Shown: piece by piece, positions 17,467 through 26,602 of the stretch | Layout: the number at the start of each line of letters is the position of its first letter | Position numbering within the stretch: the stretch's first letter is position 1 | Source of the DNA: Ruegeria atlantica | Lineage (GTDB): Bacteria; Pseudomonadota; Alphaproteobacteria; Rhodobacterales; Rhodobacteraceae | Length of the DNA stretch: 64,000 bases | Direction: 5' to 3' | Assembly (NCBI RefSeq): GCF_013033965.1 | Contig: NZ_WQFE01000002.1 | Location: 62,001 to 126,000 of the forward strand | Position numbers and translations under genes: made by a program | Notes under the pieces: model-generated | What the model was told of the DNA's origin: nothing | What the model saw: only the letters and a program-made list of their open reading frames with translations | The model's database searches: none

Positions 17467-17489
17467 GAGGCCGGTAATTTACCGGCCTC
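17467..17489. terminator. Near-perfect inverted repeat between DM13 and MFS genes
   Basis: GAGGCCGGTA (17467-17476) and TACCGGCCTC (17480-17489) form a perfect 10-bp stem with a 3-nt loop, 22 nt after the DM13 stop. Neither side has a proper T tract, so it may be a processing or attenuation structure rather than a full terminator. Confidence 0.5.
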
Positions 17490-17511
17490 CGGGCGCGTTT
17501 TCGTCGTTGGG

Positions 17512-17913
17512 TTACGAAAGCGCCGCGACGCCAAGCGGAACGCCTGCGACCTCGCACCAGATGTAAACCTCATTGTAGCCCGAGATATCCATTGTCGGCG
17601 GCACAGCGTATTTCTGCTTGCCTTTCAGATTCAGCAGCGCGCCCAGTTTTGAGTTGGGGTCATAGGTGCCATCCTTGCCGAAGGCCACACGCGGGTCGGG
17701 ACCATTATCCAACGAAAAGTCATCACCCAGCTCAACGATGTAACGCTCGCCATCCTTGACCACTTTGACCGAACCGGTGGTGATATGTTTCGAGCGGCCC
17801 TCGAATGTGCCCTTTTTCTTGGCACCACCGGCAACGGCGACATTGGCACTGGCCAGGGTCAGGGCCGCGCCGGTAGCAGCGGCATTCAAAAAGAGCGAAC
17901 GACGAGTCATCAT
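17512..17913 (-). CDS. Exported DM13-domain protein
   Basis: 133 residues. The N-terminus M-M-T-R-R-S-L-F-L-N then an alanine-rich hydrophobic stretch to A-V-A-G-G resembles a signal with a twin-arginine pair. The rest is a single DM13 domain: G-R-S-K-H-I-T-T-G-S-V-K-V at the start and Y-I-W-C-E-V-A-G-V-P-L-G at the end with its conserved cysteine. DM13 domains are predicted to carry redox or adhesive roles; no enzyme activity is known for the bacterial forms. The ATG at 17913 has GGAG about 11 nt upstream; 17910 is an alternative. Confidence 0.8.
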   Translation of the reverse strand: MMTRRSLFLNAAATGAALTLASANVAVAGGAKKKGTFEGRSKHITTGSVKVVKDGERYIVELGDDFSLDNGPDPRVAFGKDGTYDPNSKLGALLNLKGKQKYAVPPTMDISGYNEVYIWCEVAGVPLGVAALS

Positions 17914-18110
17914 GATGTGAGTCTCCATTTCAAAGTGCAGGCGAATTTGCCCGTCGCCGCAGACTATGCGCATCGAACGCGCCACTGGCGATTCACATCA
18001 CCACGAATTTCCGTGTGCAGTCCGTGTGTTGGCGTGAGTTTTTCGTGATCAGCTTGTGTTTTCGCGGCTTATGATTAGGTTCCGGAGCGAAACAACTGGA
18101 TTGAACACTC

Positions 18111-19418
18111 ATGACCGACCTTACCCCGCGCGAGATCGTCTCGGAACTTGACCGTTTCATCATCGGGCAGAAGGATGCCAAGCGGGCCGTGGCCGTTGCA
18201 CTGCGCAACCGCTGGCGGCGCAAGCAATTGGCTGACGACATCCGGGACGAGGTCTATCCTAAGAACATCCTGATGATCGGCCCCACTGGCGTCGGCAAGA
18301 CCGAGATCAGTCGCCGTCTGGCCAAACTGGCCCGCGCGCCCTTCATCAAGGTCGAAGCCACCAAATTCACCGAAGTGGGTTATGTCGGTCGCGATGTTGA
18401 ACAGATCGTTCGTGATCTGGCGGATGCTGCAATCCTGCAAACCCGCGAGTACATGCGTGAGGACGTCAAAGCCAAGGCTCATCAGGCCGCCGAAGATCGT
18501 GTGATCGAAGCCATCGCCGGTACCGACGCCCGCGAAGGCACGCGCGAGATGTTCCGCAAAAAACTAAAAGCGGGTGAGTTGGACGATACGGTGATCGAGC
18601 TGGAGTTGTCCGACTCCTCGAACCCAATGCCTATGTTCGACATTCCCGGCCAACCCGGCAGCCAGATGGGGATGATGAATCTGGGCGATATCTTCGGCAA
18701 AGCCTTTGGCGGGCGAACCGTAAAACGCAAAATGACCGTCGCCGAAAGCTATGAGGCGCTGATCGGGGAAGAGGCCGACAAGCTGCTGGATGACGAGACA
18801 GTCAATCGGGTTGCGCTGGAATCTGTCGAACAGAACGGCATCGTGTTTCTGGACGAAATAGACAAGGTCTGCGCCCGCTCAGACGCGCGCGGTGGCGATG
18901 TCAGCCGGGAAGGGGTACAGCGCGACCTGCTGCCCCTGATCGAAGGCACGACAGTATCCACCAAGCACGGCCCGGTCAAAACAGACCATATCCTGTTTAT
19001 CGCATCAGGCGCATTCCACATCGCCAAGCCATCGGACCTGTTGCCGGAATTGCAGGGCCGCCTGCCGATCCGCGTGGAGTTGCGCGCGCTGACCGAAGAG
19101 GATTTCGTGCGCATCCTGACCGAAACCGACAACGCGTTGACCCGCCAATACACTGCCCTGATGGAAACCGAAGAAGTTACGGTCAGCTTTACGGATGATG
19201 GAATCGCGGCACTGGCGCGTATCGCGGCGGATGTGAACCAAAGCGTCGAAAACATCGGTGCGCGTCGTTTGTACACGGTGATGGAACGTGTGTTCGAAGA
19301 GCTGTCCTTTACCGCACCCGATCAGGCCGGAACCTCGATCACGGTTGATGCGCAATTCGTGGATGACAATCTGGGCGAATTGACCAAGTCCACCGACCTC
19401 AGCCGTTACGTTTTGTAA
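18111..19418 (+). CDS. hslU: HslU, ATPase subunit of the HslUV protease
   Basis: 435 residues. Walker A G-P-T-G-V-G-K-T is at 57-64, preceded by the HslU N-terminus [11 protein letters not shown]. The I domain (about 110-240) and Walker [10 protein letters not shown] are present, and the C-terminal S-R-Y-V-L tail inserts into HslV to activate it. An unfoldase for HslV. The preceding 197 bp contain no gene and no promoter I would defend. Confidence 0.96.
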   Translation: MTDLTPREIVSELDRFIIGQKDAKRAVAVALRNRWRRKQLADDIRDEVYPKNILMIGPTGVGKTEISRRLAKLARAPFIKVEATKFTEVGYVGRDVEQIVRDLADAAILQTREYMREDVKAKAHQAAEDRVIEAIAGTDAREGTREMFRKKLKAGELDDTVIELELSDSSNPMPMFDIPGQPGSQMGMMNLGDIFGKAFGGRTVKRKMTVAESYEALIGEEADKLLDDETVNRVALESVEQNGIVFLDEIDKVCARSDARGGDVSREGVQRDLLPLIEGTTVSTKHGPVKTDHILFIASGAFHIAKPSDLLPELQGRLPIRVELRALTEEDFVRILTETDNALTRQYTALMETEEVTVSFTDDGIAALARIAADVNQSVENIGARRLYTVMERVFEELSFTAPDQAGTSITVDAQFVDDNLGELTKSTDLSRYVL

Positions 19419-19517
19419 CACGGCCAGCCGGTTTTTGCCGCTTTGGCTGCGTTGTGCCGCTGGACGCCAGGCCAGAATGCGATAGCGTAAGCACGATTCA
19501 CCCCCGAGGGTTTTCCC

Positions 19518-20615
19518 GTGCTTCGCTGTTTTTTCATTCTGTTCTTTTCCTTTTCGTTGAGCGCCTGCGCCGACCGGACCGTGACCGAGGTGGTTCCTGC
19601 GGCCGTAAGTGTCGGTACCCCTGAAACCATCTTCGTCAGCACCTCCCGGGCGCGTGAAGCGAACGGATACTACGGATTCCGGCGCGGTGAGTCGCTCAAG
19701 TTTTTGGACACCACGGTTTCGATCCCGCCAACGCACACGCCCGGCACGCTCAAGTTCTCTTACGCGAATCCAAATCCGCAGAAAGAGTTCGTCATGGCCA
19801 ACGTGACCGAGCTGGAGGGGCCGCAGGGGTTGCGTGAGCATCTGCGCGGCCAGGATGACGTGACAATCTTTGTGCATGGTTACAACTCGACCCAGACCGA
19901 AACGATCTTTCGTGCGGCGCAGCTGACCCATGACATTGGTCTTCCGGGATCTACGCTGGTCTATTCCTGGCCCAGCCGCGCAACGGGCTACGGCTATGCC
20001 TACGATCTGGACAGCATGCTGTTTGCGCGTGACGGACTGGAACAAACCATCCGTGAGCTGAAATCCATGGGCGTGAAACGCGTCATTCTGGTCGCGCATT
20101 CCATGGGCGGAGCGTTGACGATGGAGATGATGCGCCAGACCGAACTGCAGGAACCGGGTTGGGCCAAGGAAAACATCGAAGGGGTCGTACTGATCTCACC
20201 CGATCTGGACCTCGACCTGTTTCGCTCGCAGATGAGGCGAATCAAGAACCCGCCCGATCCCTTCGTGGTTATGGTTTCGCAAAAGGACAAAATTCTGAAT
20301 ATCTCGGCCCGCCTGCGTGGAACGGCGGAAGGAGAGCGGTTGGGCAACATCAGCTCGATCAAATCGTTGGAGGAATTCCCGATTAACGTCATTGATACCA
20401 CTGCGTTTAGCGGTGATGCCGAGTCTTCGCATTTTGTGGCCGCCACGTCCCCGGCGTTGCTGGCGATCCTCAGCTCGGTCCGGCGGGTCAGCAATACATT
20501 CGGACCCGACAAAAGACCCGGTATCGATGTTCTGGTTCCGCCAAGTCAGCGTAACCCCGACGGTGCGACCGAGATTGTTTTGACAGAAACAGGGCAGGCG
20601 CAGGTCGCTCCGTGA
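19518..20615 (+). CDS. Lipoprotein alpha/beta hydrolase (DUF900 family)
   Basis: 365 residues. Residues 1-17 form a lipoprotein signal with lipobox L-S-A-C (C17). The hydrolase core has V-H-G-Y-N at 119-123 (oxyanion region) and nucleophile S195 in A-H-S-M-G-G. This is the DUF900 group of predicted esterases. Location is probably the periplasmic face of a membrane. Substrate unknown. It overlaps the next MFS gene by 4 nt. Confidence 0.8.
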   Translation: MLRCFFILFFSFSLSACADRTVTEVVPAAVSVGTPETIFVSTSRAREANGYYGFRRGESLKFLDTTVSIPPTHTPGTLKFSYANPNPQKEFVMANVTELEGPQGLREHLRGQDDVTIFVHGYNSTQTETIFRAAQLTHDIGLPGSTLVYSWPSRATGYGYAYDLDSMLFARDGLEQTIRELKSMGVKRVILVAHSMGGALTMEMMRQTELQEPGWAKENIEGVVLISPDLDLDLFRSQMRRIKNPPDPFVVMVSQKDKILNISARLRGTAEGERLGNISSIKSLEEFPINVIDTTAFSGDAESSHFVAATSPALLAILSSVRRVSNTFGPDKRPGIDVLVPPSQRNPDGATEIVLTETGQAQVAP

Positions 20616-21832
20616 CGCGGTTCAACCTGCGCCAATACCTTCGTGACAATGCAACCTGGCTGGGTGCGGGTGTTCTTTTGACTTTTCTGTCCAGCTTTGG
20701 GCAAACCTTCTTCATCTCGGTCTTCGCTGGAAACATACGCGCAGAGTTTGGAATTGGACACGGCGCGTGGGGCGGTCTGTATTCCCTCGGCACCACCGTT
20801 TCGGCCATCGTTATGATCTGGGCCGGGGGGCTGACAGATGTCTTCCGCGTCCGTGTCCTGGGTCCGGCTGTTCTGACCGGTCTTGCCGTGGCAGCCGTTG
20901 CGATGGCCGTGAACAGCTGGCTTGTTCTGTTGCCGCTGGTCGTTTTTTTGTTGCGACTGTTCGGGCAGGGGATGAGCATCCATCTGGCGCAGGTCGCCAT
21001 GGCGCGATGGTTTATTGTTACACGTGGCAAGGCCTTGTCGATTGCATCAGTCGGCTACGCGATTGGTGAGGCGCTGCTGCCATTGGTTTTCGTGGCCGCG
21101 TTGGCGTTTCTGGATTGGCGGTGGTTATGGGTGGTGTCCGCGGTGATCGTCCTGATGGGGATACCGGTCCTGACCCGGCTCTTGCGTCAGGAGCGCACTC
21201 CGCAAAGTCTGGCTACCGAATACTCGGCTACGGGAATGTTGGGGCGTCATTGGACGCGCAGAGAAACACTGTTTCATCCACTTTTTTGGTTCATGACCCC
21301 TGCTTTGCTGGGTCCGACGGCCTTTATCACCGCGTTTTTCTTCCATCAGGTCCATCTGGCCGAAGTCAAGGGTTGGCAACATTTTGATCTGGTTGCTCTG
21401 TTCCCGATCTTTACTGGAACTTCGCTGGTTTCGATGTTCGCAGCTGGTTGGGCGCTGGACAAATGGGGCACCGCGCGCTTGATGCCCTATTATCAGCTCC
21501 CAATCGCAATTGGATTTGTGATCGCAGGACTGACGAGCTCTATCGGAGGCGCCCTGATCGCGATGATCTTTCTGGGCCTGACGGTTGGGGCAAACAACAC
21601 GTTGCCCAGCGCCTTTTGGGCCGAATTCTACGGAACACGACACATAGGTTCTATCAAGGCGATGGCCACTGCAGTTATGGTTTTGGGATCGGCAATCGGC
21701 CCTGGTCTGACCGGGGTACTGATCGACGCCGGTATCCCGTTGAGCGTGCAATTCCTGTGGATCGGCGGTGTCTTCGTACTTGTCTGCTTGTCCGCGAAAA
21801 TCGGAGTTACGCGCGCGGTAAGCTCTCTCTAA
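20612..21832 (+). CDS. MFS transporter
   Basis: 406 residues with about 12 hydrophobic helices; the start GTG overlaps the preceding stop (GTGA). Residues such as G-I-G-H-G-A-W-G-G-L-Y-S-L-G in TM2 and the charged loop G-G-L-T-D-V-F-R-V-R-V-L-G match the MFS loop 2-3 motif. It is not close to any group whose substrate I can name. Coupling to a secreted hydrolase suggests uptake or export of the hydrolase product, an inference only. It converges on the smr gene with a 4-nt overlap. Confidence 0.8.
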   Translation: MTRFNLRQYLRDNATWLGAGVLLTFLSSFGQTFFISVFAGNIRAEFGIGHGAWGGLYSLGTTVSAIVMIWAGGLTDVFRVRVLGPAVLTGLAVAAVAMAVNSWLVLLPLVVFLLRLFGQGMSIHLAQVAMARWFIVTRGKALSIASVGYAIGEALLPLVFVAALAFLDWRWLWVVSAVIVLMGIPVLTRLLRQERTPQSLATEYSATGMLGRHWTRRETLFHPLFWFMTPALLGPTAFITAFFFHQVHLAEVKGWQHFDLVALFPIFTGTSLVSMFAAGWALDKWGTARLMPYYQLPIAIGFVIAGLTSSIGGALIAMIFLGLTVGANNTLPSAFWAEFYGTRHIGSIKAMATAVMVLGSAIGPGLTGVLIDAGIPLSVQFLWIGGVFVLVCLSAKIGVTRAVSSL

Positions 21833-22416
21833 CGGGTGCGACGCAGATAAACGTAATAGGCCCCATCGCCACCGTGGCTGATATGGGCAGGGGTCACTTG
21901 CAAAACGGCCTGCGCAAGCGGTGGCAAGGCCAGCCATTGCGGCACTTGATTGCGCAATACCCCACGTGGGGTTGGAATAGGGCCAGGTTCATCCCTGTCC
22001 TTTCCTTTTCCGGTGACGACCAGAACAAGACGTTTTCCCGAAGCTTGCGCCGTCAGGACAAACCGGATCAGCGCCGGATACGCGGTGTCCACGCGCATTC
22101 CATGCAAATCCAGTTTCCCTTCAGGCTTGATCTTGCCGCGTTTCATACGGCCAAAGGCCTTGGTGTCCATCTGCACCGGGCTGTTCCGCAGGCTTTCGCC
22201 GATCGAGGGTTTCAGCGCGTTTCGCGCAGGTTTACCCGGCGCGTTTTGCCCGACCTCAAAAGTCTCGAACCGGGGCTTTGGCGTTTTTGTCGGTTTGGGC
22301 TTGGGCAGCGTGACCGGATGGACCGATTGCGGGATCTCGGGATGCAGACGCTCAGCCTGTTTGGCAACCTTGCGCCACAGCTCGACCTCATCTGCCGTCA
22401 GTTTGCGTCTGGACAT
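21829..22416 (-). CDS. Smr-domain protein
   Basis: 195 residues. The Smr domain begins at L-D-L-H-G-M (102-107) and carries V-V-T-G-K-G-K-D (133-140), the two hallmark motifs of small MutS-related domains. The N-terminal 90 residues are a low-complexity K/P-rich linker. Smr domains nick DNA or RNA structures; recent work ties stand-alone forms to ribosome rescue. The start is coupled to mltA as TGATG. Confidence 0.88.
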   Translation of the reverse strand: MSRRKLTADEVELWRKVAKQAERLHPEIPQSVHPVTLPKPKPTKTPKPRFETFEVGQNAPGKPARNALKPSIGESLRNSPVQMDTKAFGRMKRGKIKPEGKLDLHGMRVDTAYPALIRFVLTAQASGKRLVLVVTGKGKDRDEPGPIPTPRGVLRNQVPQWLALPPLAQAVLQVTPAHISHGGDGAYYVYLRRTR

Positions 22417-23450
22417 CAGAATTCATCCGGTAACAGAGCATAGGCCCGCTGGATCGGCAGCAACAGAACCATCCGCCCCGGATCCCTGAGGCGGCCGGCG
22501 GCCTTTCCGGCTTCGTCCCCCGTGCCAAAGAAGATATCCGCTCGCTGCGCTCCTTTGATGGCAGCACCCGTATCCTGCGCGATCATCAACCTGCGTAACG
22601 GGGTCTTACCGTCTTTTTCCACCCAAACAGGGGCACCCAGCGGTGTGTAAGCTGGGTCAGCCGCGATACTACGCATCGTCGTCACCGACCGGTTCATGGC
22701 CCCCAGTGGCCCAAACTCAGGCGCGACCCGCGAGACTTCGCGAAAGAACACGTAAGACGGGTTGTGAAACAGCAGTTCAGCCCCGGCTTCGGGGTTCTTG
22801 CGAACCCATGCGCGGATCATCTGGGCACTGACCTCATGTGCGCCCAGCGCGCCCTGTCGGATCAGCTCGGCCCCGATGGAACGATAAGGGTGGCCGTTTG
22901 CCCCGCCATAGCCCACGCGCAGGGCACTGCCATCTGGCAGGCGCACACGTCCCGAACCCTGAATTTGCAAAAAGAACAGCTCGACCGGATCATCCACCCA
23001 AGCGATCTCGAGCCCACGGCCCTGCATTGCGTCTCCAGTCAGGATTTCGCGACGGCTGAGCCATGGTCCTTCGGCCCGCGCTTCGGGTGGCATTTTGTAG
23101 ATTGGATACTTGAACCGGTCGGTCCGGATTTTAGACCCATCCAGTTCCGGTTCAAAATAACCGGTGAAAAGGGCGTCTTCGCCGTCCTCGACCAGAACCG
23201 GGCGAAAGAACAGCTCAAAGAATGAACGCGCCGCATCCGCCTCGTATGTTTGGGCAACGTTGCACAACGCCTGCCAATCCGGATCGTCCAGATCACCGCA
23301 GGTGTTCAGAAAAACCGAAAGGGCCGCCCCGTGATCGTCAGCAGCCCAACCATCAAGATCGTCGAAAGACAGGATTGATCGCGTCGGTTCAGCGCTGGCG
23401 GCAGTGGTCATGACTGCCACCAGAAATAGCGACCGGAGCGCGCCAATCAT
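22416..23450 (-). CDS. mltA: Membrane-bound lytic murein transglycosylase A
   Basis: 344 residues with a signal peptide (1-20, ending A-S-A-E). The MltA domain spans about 80-230. The C-terminal 3D-domain segment (about 285-310) has the invariant A-Q-D-T-G-A-A-I-K-G and R-A-D-I-F-F-G. No lipobox cysteine at the cleavage site, so it is probably periplasmic rather than lipidated. It cleaves the MurNAc-GlcNAc bond to give anhydroMurNAc, a source of sugars that could enter the AmgK-MurU pathway encoded earlier in the window. Confidence 0.93.
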   Translation of the reverse strand: MIGALRSLFLVAVMTTAASAEPTRSILSFDDLDGWAADDHGAALSVFLNTCGDLDDPDWQALCNVAQTYEADAARSFFELFFRPVLVEDGEDALFTGYFEPELDGSKIRTDRFKYPIYKMPPEARAEGPWLSRREILTGDAMQGRGLEIAWVDDPVELFFLQIQGSGRVRLPDGSALRVGYGGANGHPYRSIGAELIRQGALGAHEVSAQMIRAWVRKNPEAGAELLFHNPSYVFFREVSRVAPEFGPLGAMNRSVTTMRSIAADPAYTPLGAPVWVEKDGKTPLRRLMIAQDTGAAIKGAQRADIFFGTGDEAGKAAGRLRDPGRMVLLLPIQRAYALLPDEF

Positions 23451-24106
23451 GCGTCCGTGGCGACAAGCAGCCAGTTTGGATCGTCAGCGCCCATCACTCG
23501 GGCAAAGGTCCAGCTGTCCTTTTGGCGTTTCACAGTGTTCGGGTTGCCTTCGATGATATCACCGCCACGGTCACGCACGACCGAGGTCAGCTCACCCACA
23601 AACCGCATGGTGATTTCTGCCTGGTTTGTGTCTTTGTCGAAGGTTACATCGGCCAACGTGGTTTCACGCACGCCGATAAATTCGGCTTCTATGGTCAGAC
23701 CCTGATCTTCGCGGGCCGCCACGACCGATACAAATGTGTCAAACACCTCTTCGGACAGGAACGGCTGGATTTCGTCCAGATTGCCCTTTTCGAACCCCAT
23801 GACGATCATCTCATAGGCGCCGCGTGCGCCCTGTACGAACTCACTGACCGAGAAACTGGGTTCAACCCGCTTCATCGCGGCCAGCGTCTGAGCTTGCTCG
23901 CTGTCTTCGGCAACATGGTCTGTGATATCGTGATCCGGACCACCTTCGATCACTTCGAACCCGCGACGGGATTTGTCCGCCTCGGGTTGCTGCTGAACAG
24001 GAGGTTTCTCAAACCCCTCACGTGTACCCAGCACACTTTTCAGGCGCAGGATCAGGAAAACGGCAATTCCGGCCAGGACCAGCAACTGGATCATCGGTTC
24101 GTTCAT
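23447..24106 (-). CDS. Tim44/TimA-like membrane protein
   Basis: 219 residues. One N-terminal membrane helix (about 6-22), a charged linker, then a Tim44-like domain from about 85 to the end (F-L-S-E-E-V-F-D-T-F, V-R-D-R-G-G-D-I-I-E-G-N). Bacterial Tim44 relatives are inner-membrane adaptor-type proteins of uncertain role, related to the mitochondrial import motor subunit. The order Tim44-mltA-smr is conserved in Rhodobacteraceae; overlap with mltA is 4 nt. Confidence 0.87.
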   Translation of the reverse strand: MNEPMIQLLVLAGIAVFLILRLKSVLGTREGFEKPPVQQQPEADKSRRGFEVIEGGPDHDITDHVAEDSEQAQTLAAMKRVEPSFSVSEFVQGARGAYEMIVMGFEKGNLDEIQPFLSEEVFDTFVSVVAAREDQGLTIEAEFIGVRETTLADVTFDKDTNQAEITMRFVGELTSVVRDRGGDIIEGNPNTVKRQKDSWTFARVMGADDPNWLLVATDA

Positions 24107-24213
24107 TTCATCCTCTTTTCAGACCGCGACTTTGTATACGCAGCCTCATGCCACTATGTAGGTGACAGATCGTGGCAAGTCCACAGCCCGGCCTAAGGGA
24201 AAGGATAAAGCAA

Positions 24214-24714
24214 ATGTACCTGTTCTTGGCATTTTTGTTGGTGCCCATCATCGAGATAGCCCTGTTCATACAGGTCGGCGGCCTGATCGGCCTGTGGCCT
24301 ACAATGGCGATAGTCGTTCTGACAGCTGTAATCGGCACCATTATGGTCAGGACACAAGGTCGCATGGCACTGGTCAATTTGCAGCGATCCTTTTCTGAAC
24401 TCGATGATCCGACAGAGCCGCTGGCCCATGGCGCGATGATCTTGCTATCTGGCGTTTTGCTGCTGACCCCGGGATTTTTCACCGATGCTGTTGGTTTTGC
24501 TTTGCTTGTTCCTGGCATTCGGGTGGCGGTGTTTCGTTATCTGAAATCCAAGGCCACAATCACCCATTTCAAGATGGGCACCGGGGCAAAATTCAGAACC
24601 GGCCCTACCCAATTTGATCAGGATGACGTGATCGATGGTGAATTTACCGAAGTGCGCCCCCGTCAAAACCCTTCAAAGCCATCCAAATGGGTTGAAGGTC
24701 CGCCTCAGCATTGA
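24214..24714 (+). CDS. fxsA: FxsA family membrane protein
   Basis: 166 residues from the ATG at 24214, preceded by AAAGGA. Membrane helices are at the N-terminus (Y-L-F-L-A-F-L-L-V-P-I-I-E-I) and middle (L-T-P-G-F-F-T-D-A-V-G), both family signatures. FxsA of E. coli limits exclusion of phage T7 by the F plasmid when overproduced; its native role is unknown. Divergent from the Tim44 gene, followed by secB. Confidence 0.9.
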   Translation: MYLFLAFLLVPIIEIALFIQVGGLIGLWPTMAIVVLTAVIGTIMVRTQGRMALVNLQRSFSELDDPTEPLAHGAMILLSGVLLLTPGFFTDAVGFALLVPGIRVAVFRYLKSKATITHFKMGTGAKFRTGPTQFDQDDVIDGEFTEVRPRQNPSKPSKWVEGPPQH

Positions 24715-24768
24715 GGTGTTGCGCCCAACTTGCTAAGCAGTGGCGAATTTCATTTTCGGAGTAGATCC

Positions 24769-25266
24769 ATGGCTGACGAAAGCCCTGCAGAAAACACCGC
24801 GGCACAGGCCGCCCCTCAGATTCAGATGCGCGTTCTGGGACAATTCATTCGGGATATGTCTTTTGAAAACGTGATGGCGCAAAAAGGCGTGTCGGGCGAT
24901 GTTCAGCCCGAGATCGCCGTTCAGGTGAACCTGGACGCCAAAAAACGCCCGACCGAGCATCAGTACGAAGTTGCGGTCAAACTGAACCTGACTTCCAAGG
25001 CCAAAGGCATGGAAGACGTCCTGTTCCTGTGCGAGCTGGATTACTGCGGCCTGTTCCACATCGAAGGCGTGGCCGAAGATCAGCTGCACCCGTTCCTGAT
25101 GATCGAGTGCCCGCGCATGCTTTTCCCCTTCCTGCGCCGCATCGTCAGCGACATCACCCGTGACGGTGGCTTCCCGCCGGTCAACCTGGACAACATCGAC
25201 TTTGTTGCGCTGTATCGTAACGAACTGATGCGCCGTCAGGCCGACGCTCAGAAAACCGAAGCTTAA
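24769..25266 (+). CDS. secB: Protein-export chaperone SecB
   Basis: 165 residues. The characteristic core G-Q-F-I-R-D-M-S-F-E-N and E-C-P-R-M-L-F-P-F are present, together with the G-F-P-P-V-N-L segment near the C-terminus. SecB tetramers keep preproteins unfolded and hand them to SecA. CGGAGTAG precedes the ATG at a good distance. Transcribed alone or with fxsA (gap 54 bp). Confidence 0.97.
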   Translation: MADESPAENTAAQAAPQIQMRVLGQFIRDMSFENVMAQKGVSGDVQPEIAVQVNLDAKKRPTEHQYEVAVKLNLTSKAKGMEDVLFLCELDYCGLFHIEGVAEDQLHPFLMIECPRMLFPFLRRIVSDITRDGGFPPVNLDNIDFVALYRNELMRRQADAQKTEA

Positions 25267-25274
25267 TCAGGTAA

Positions 25275-25305
25275 ACCCGCGCCGGGCAGGGGCCTAGGCG
25301 CGGGT
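25275..25305. terminator. Bidirectional hairpin between secB and dnaQ
   Basis: ACCCGCGCC (25275-25283) pairs perfectly with GGCGCGGGT (25297-25305), loop of 13. The right arm is made of the last codons of dnaQ. On the minus strand TTTACC follows the stem; neither side has a long T run. Confidence 0.5.
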
Positions 25306-26016
25306 CCACAGAGCGTTTTCGCCCAATTTCTCTACAAAATCATCATGCGCCGCGCGTTCTTCCGCCGTGATCTTTGACGGCAAGGCCGTCGGACGCGCTG
25401 TCGGACGCCAGTCATCGCCGCCACCGGCGGCCGACGCCGCGCTTGTCGACAAGCCGAAATCCGGTTGCCGTCCGCCAATCAGCTCAAGATACACCTCGGC
25501 CAGAATTTCCGAGTCGAGCAACGCGCCGTGCAAAACGCGGTTCGTGTTGTCGATGTTAAAGCGGCGGCACAACGCATCCAGCGAGGCTGGCGAGCCAGGA
25601 AACCGTTTGCGCGCAATCGCCAGCGTATCCAGCGCCTGATCCATCGGAAGGGTCGGCAGACCCATCCATTTCAGCTCGGCATTCAGGAATTTCATGTCGA
25701 AAGACGCGTTGTGGATCACCAGCTTGGAATCCCGGACGAAGTCCAGAAACCCCTGACCAACTTTTGCAAAGACCGGCTTGTCCTTCAGCGTAACCTCACC
25801 TTTTTCCGGTGGACGCGGATTTTCCAACAGGTCCGGGCCGATGCCATGCACGCCAAACGCCTCTTCGGGCATCGAGCGTTCTGGATTGATATAAACATGG
25901 TAGGTCTCGCCGGTGGCCACGTGATTCCACAACTCGACCGCACCGATTTCGACAATCCGGTCACCGCTTTCGGGATCAAACCCTGTGGTTTCGGTATCGA
26001 GTACAATCTCACGCAT
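25294..26016 (-). CDS. dnaQ: DNA polymerase III epsilon subunit (proofreading exonuclease)
   Basis: 240 residues from the ATG at 26016. DEDDh motifs are visible: Exo I D-T-E-T-T-G-F at 7-13 with D7 and E9, the Exo II region H-N-A-S-F-D-M-K-F-L, and Exo III H-G-A-L-L-D-S. The clamp-binding and alpha-binding tail is present. Last gene of the leftward maf-aroE-coaE-dnaQ operon, overlapping coaE by 8 nt. Confidence 0.95.
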   Translation of the reverse strand: MREIVLDTETTGFDPESGDRIVEIGAVELWNHVATGETYHVYINPERSMPEEAFGVHGIGPDLLENPRPPEKGEVTLKDKPVFAKVGQGFLDFVRDSKLVIHNASFDMKFLNAELKWMGLPTLPMDQALDTLAIARKRFPGSPASLDALCRRFNIDNTNRVLHGALLDSEILAEVYLELIGGRQPDFGLSTSAASAAGGGDDWRPTARPTALPSKITAEERAAHDDFVEKLGENALWTRA

Positions 26017-26602
26017 CTGCCATCCCCGCCCGTATCTGCCTGACCACATCCTGCACCTGGGCGCGGGCGTGGTCCAGCGTATCTGTTACGATCACAAAGT
26101 CCGACCGCACGCATTTTTCGTCATTCGGCATCTGCTTGGCGCGGATCTGTTCGAACTGAGCCTCGGTCATCGACCCACGTTCCATAACACGTCGTTTCTG
26201 CTCGTCCGCCGGGATCGAAACGCAGACAACCGCATCCATCGCCGCATCACCACCGGTTTCGAACAATAAAGGGATGTCAAAAACCAGAATATCCGCCGTG
26301 GCATTTTCCCGAAATTCCGCCCGGTCGGCGGCCACCAGCGGATGCACGATGCTTTCGATCACTTTCAACGCTGTCGGATCCGCGGAAATGACCTGTTTCA
26401 ATGCGTCCCGGCTGACTGCGCCATCAATAATTGCCTCAGGAAACATATCGTGCATCGGTTTTACCGCAGCACCGCCGGCTGAATACAGGCGATGCACAGC
26501 CGCATCCGCATCCCACAGCGCACAGCCTTCATCCACAAACAATTGCGCCGTGGTGCTTTTCCCCATTCCGATTGAACCCGTCAGGCCAAGAGCAAAGCTC
26601 AT
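26009..26602 (-). CDS. coaE: Dephospho-CoA kinase
   Basis: 197 residues with P-loop G-S-I-G-M-G-K-S at 9-16 and the CoaE segment D-A-D-A-A-V-H-R-L-Y. It catalyses the last step of coenzyme A synthesis, phosphorylating the 3'-OH of dephospho-CoA. ATGA-type overlap with aroE upstream. Confidence 0.95.
   Translation of the reverse strand: MSFALGLTGSIGMGKSTTAQLFVDEGCALWDADAAVHRLYSAGGAAVKPMHDMFPEAIIDGAVSRDALKQVISADPTALKVIESIVHPLVAADRAEFRENATADILVFDIPLLFETGGDAAMDAVVCVSIPADEQKRRVMERGSMTEAQFEQIRAKQMPNDEKCVRSDFVIVTDTLDHARAQVQDVVRQIRAGMADA

Noticed and set aside
19005-20099. 364-codon open frame on the minus strand
   Set aside because: Antisense to the end of hslU and the DUF900 gene; no motifs.
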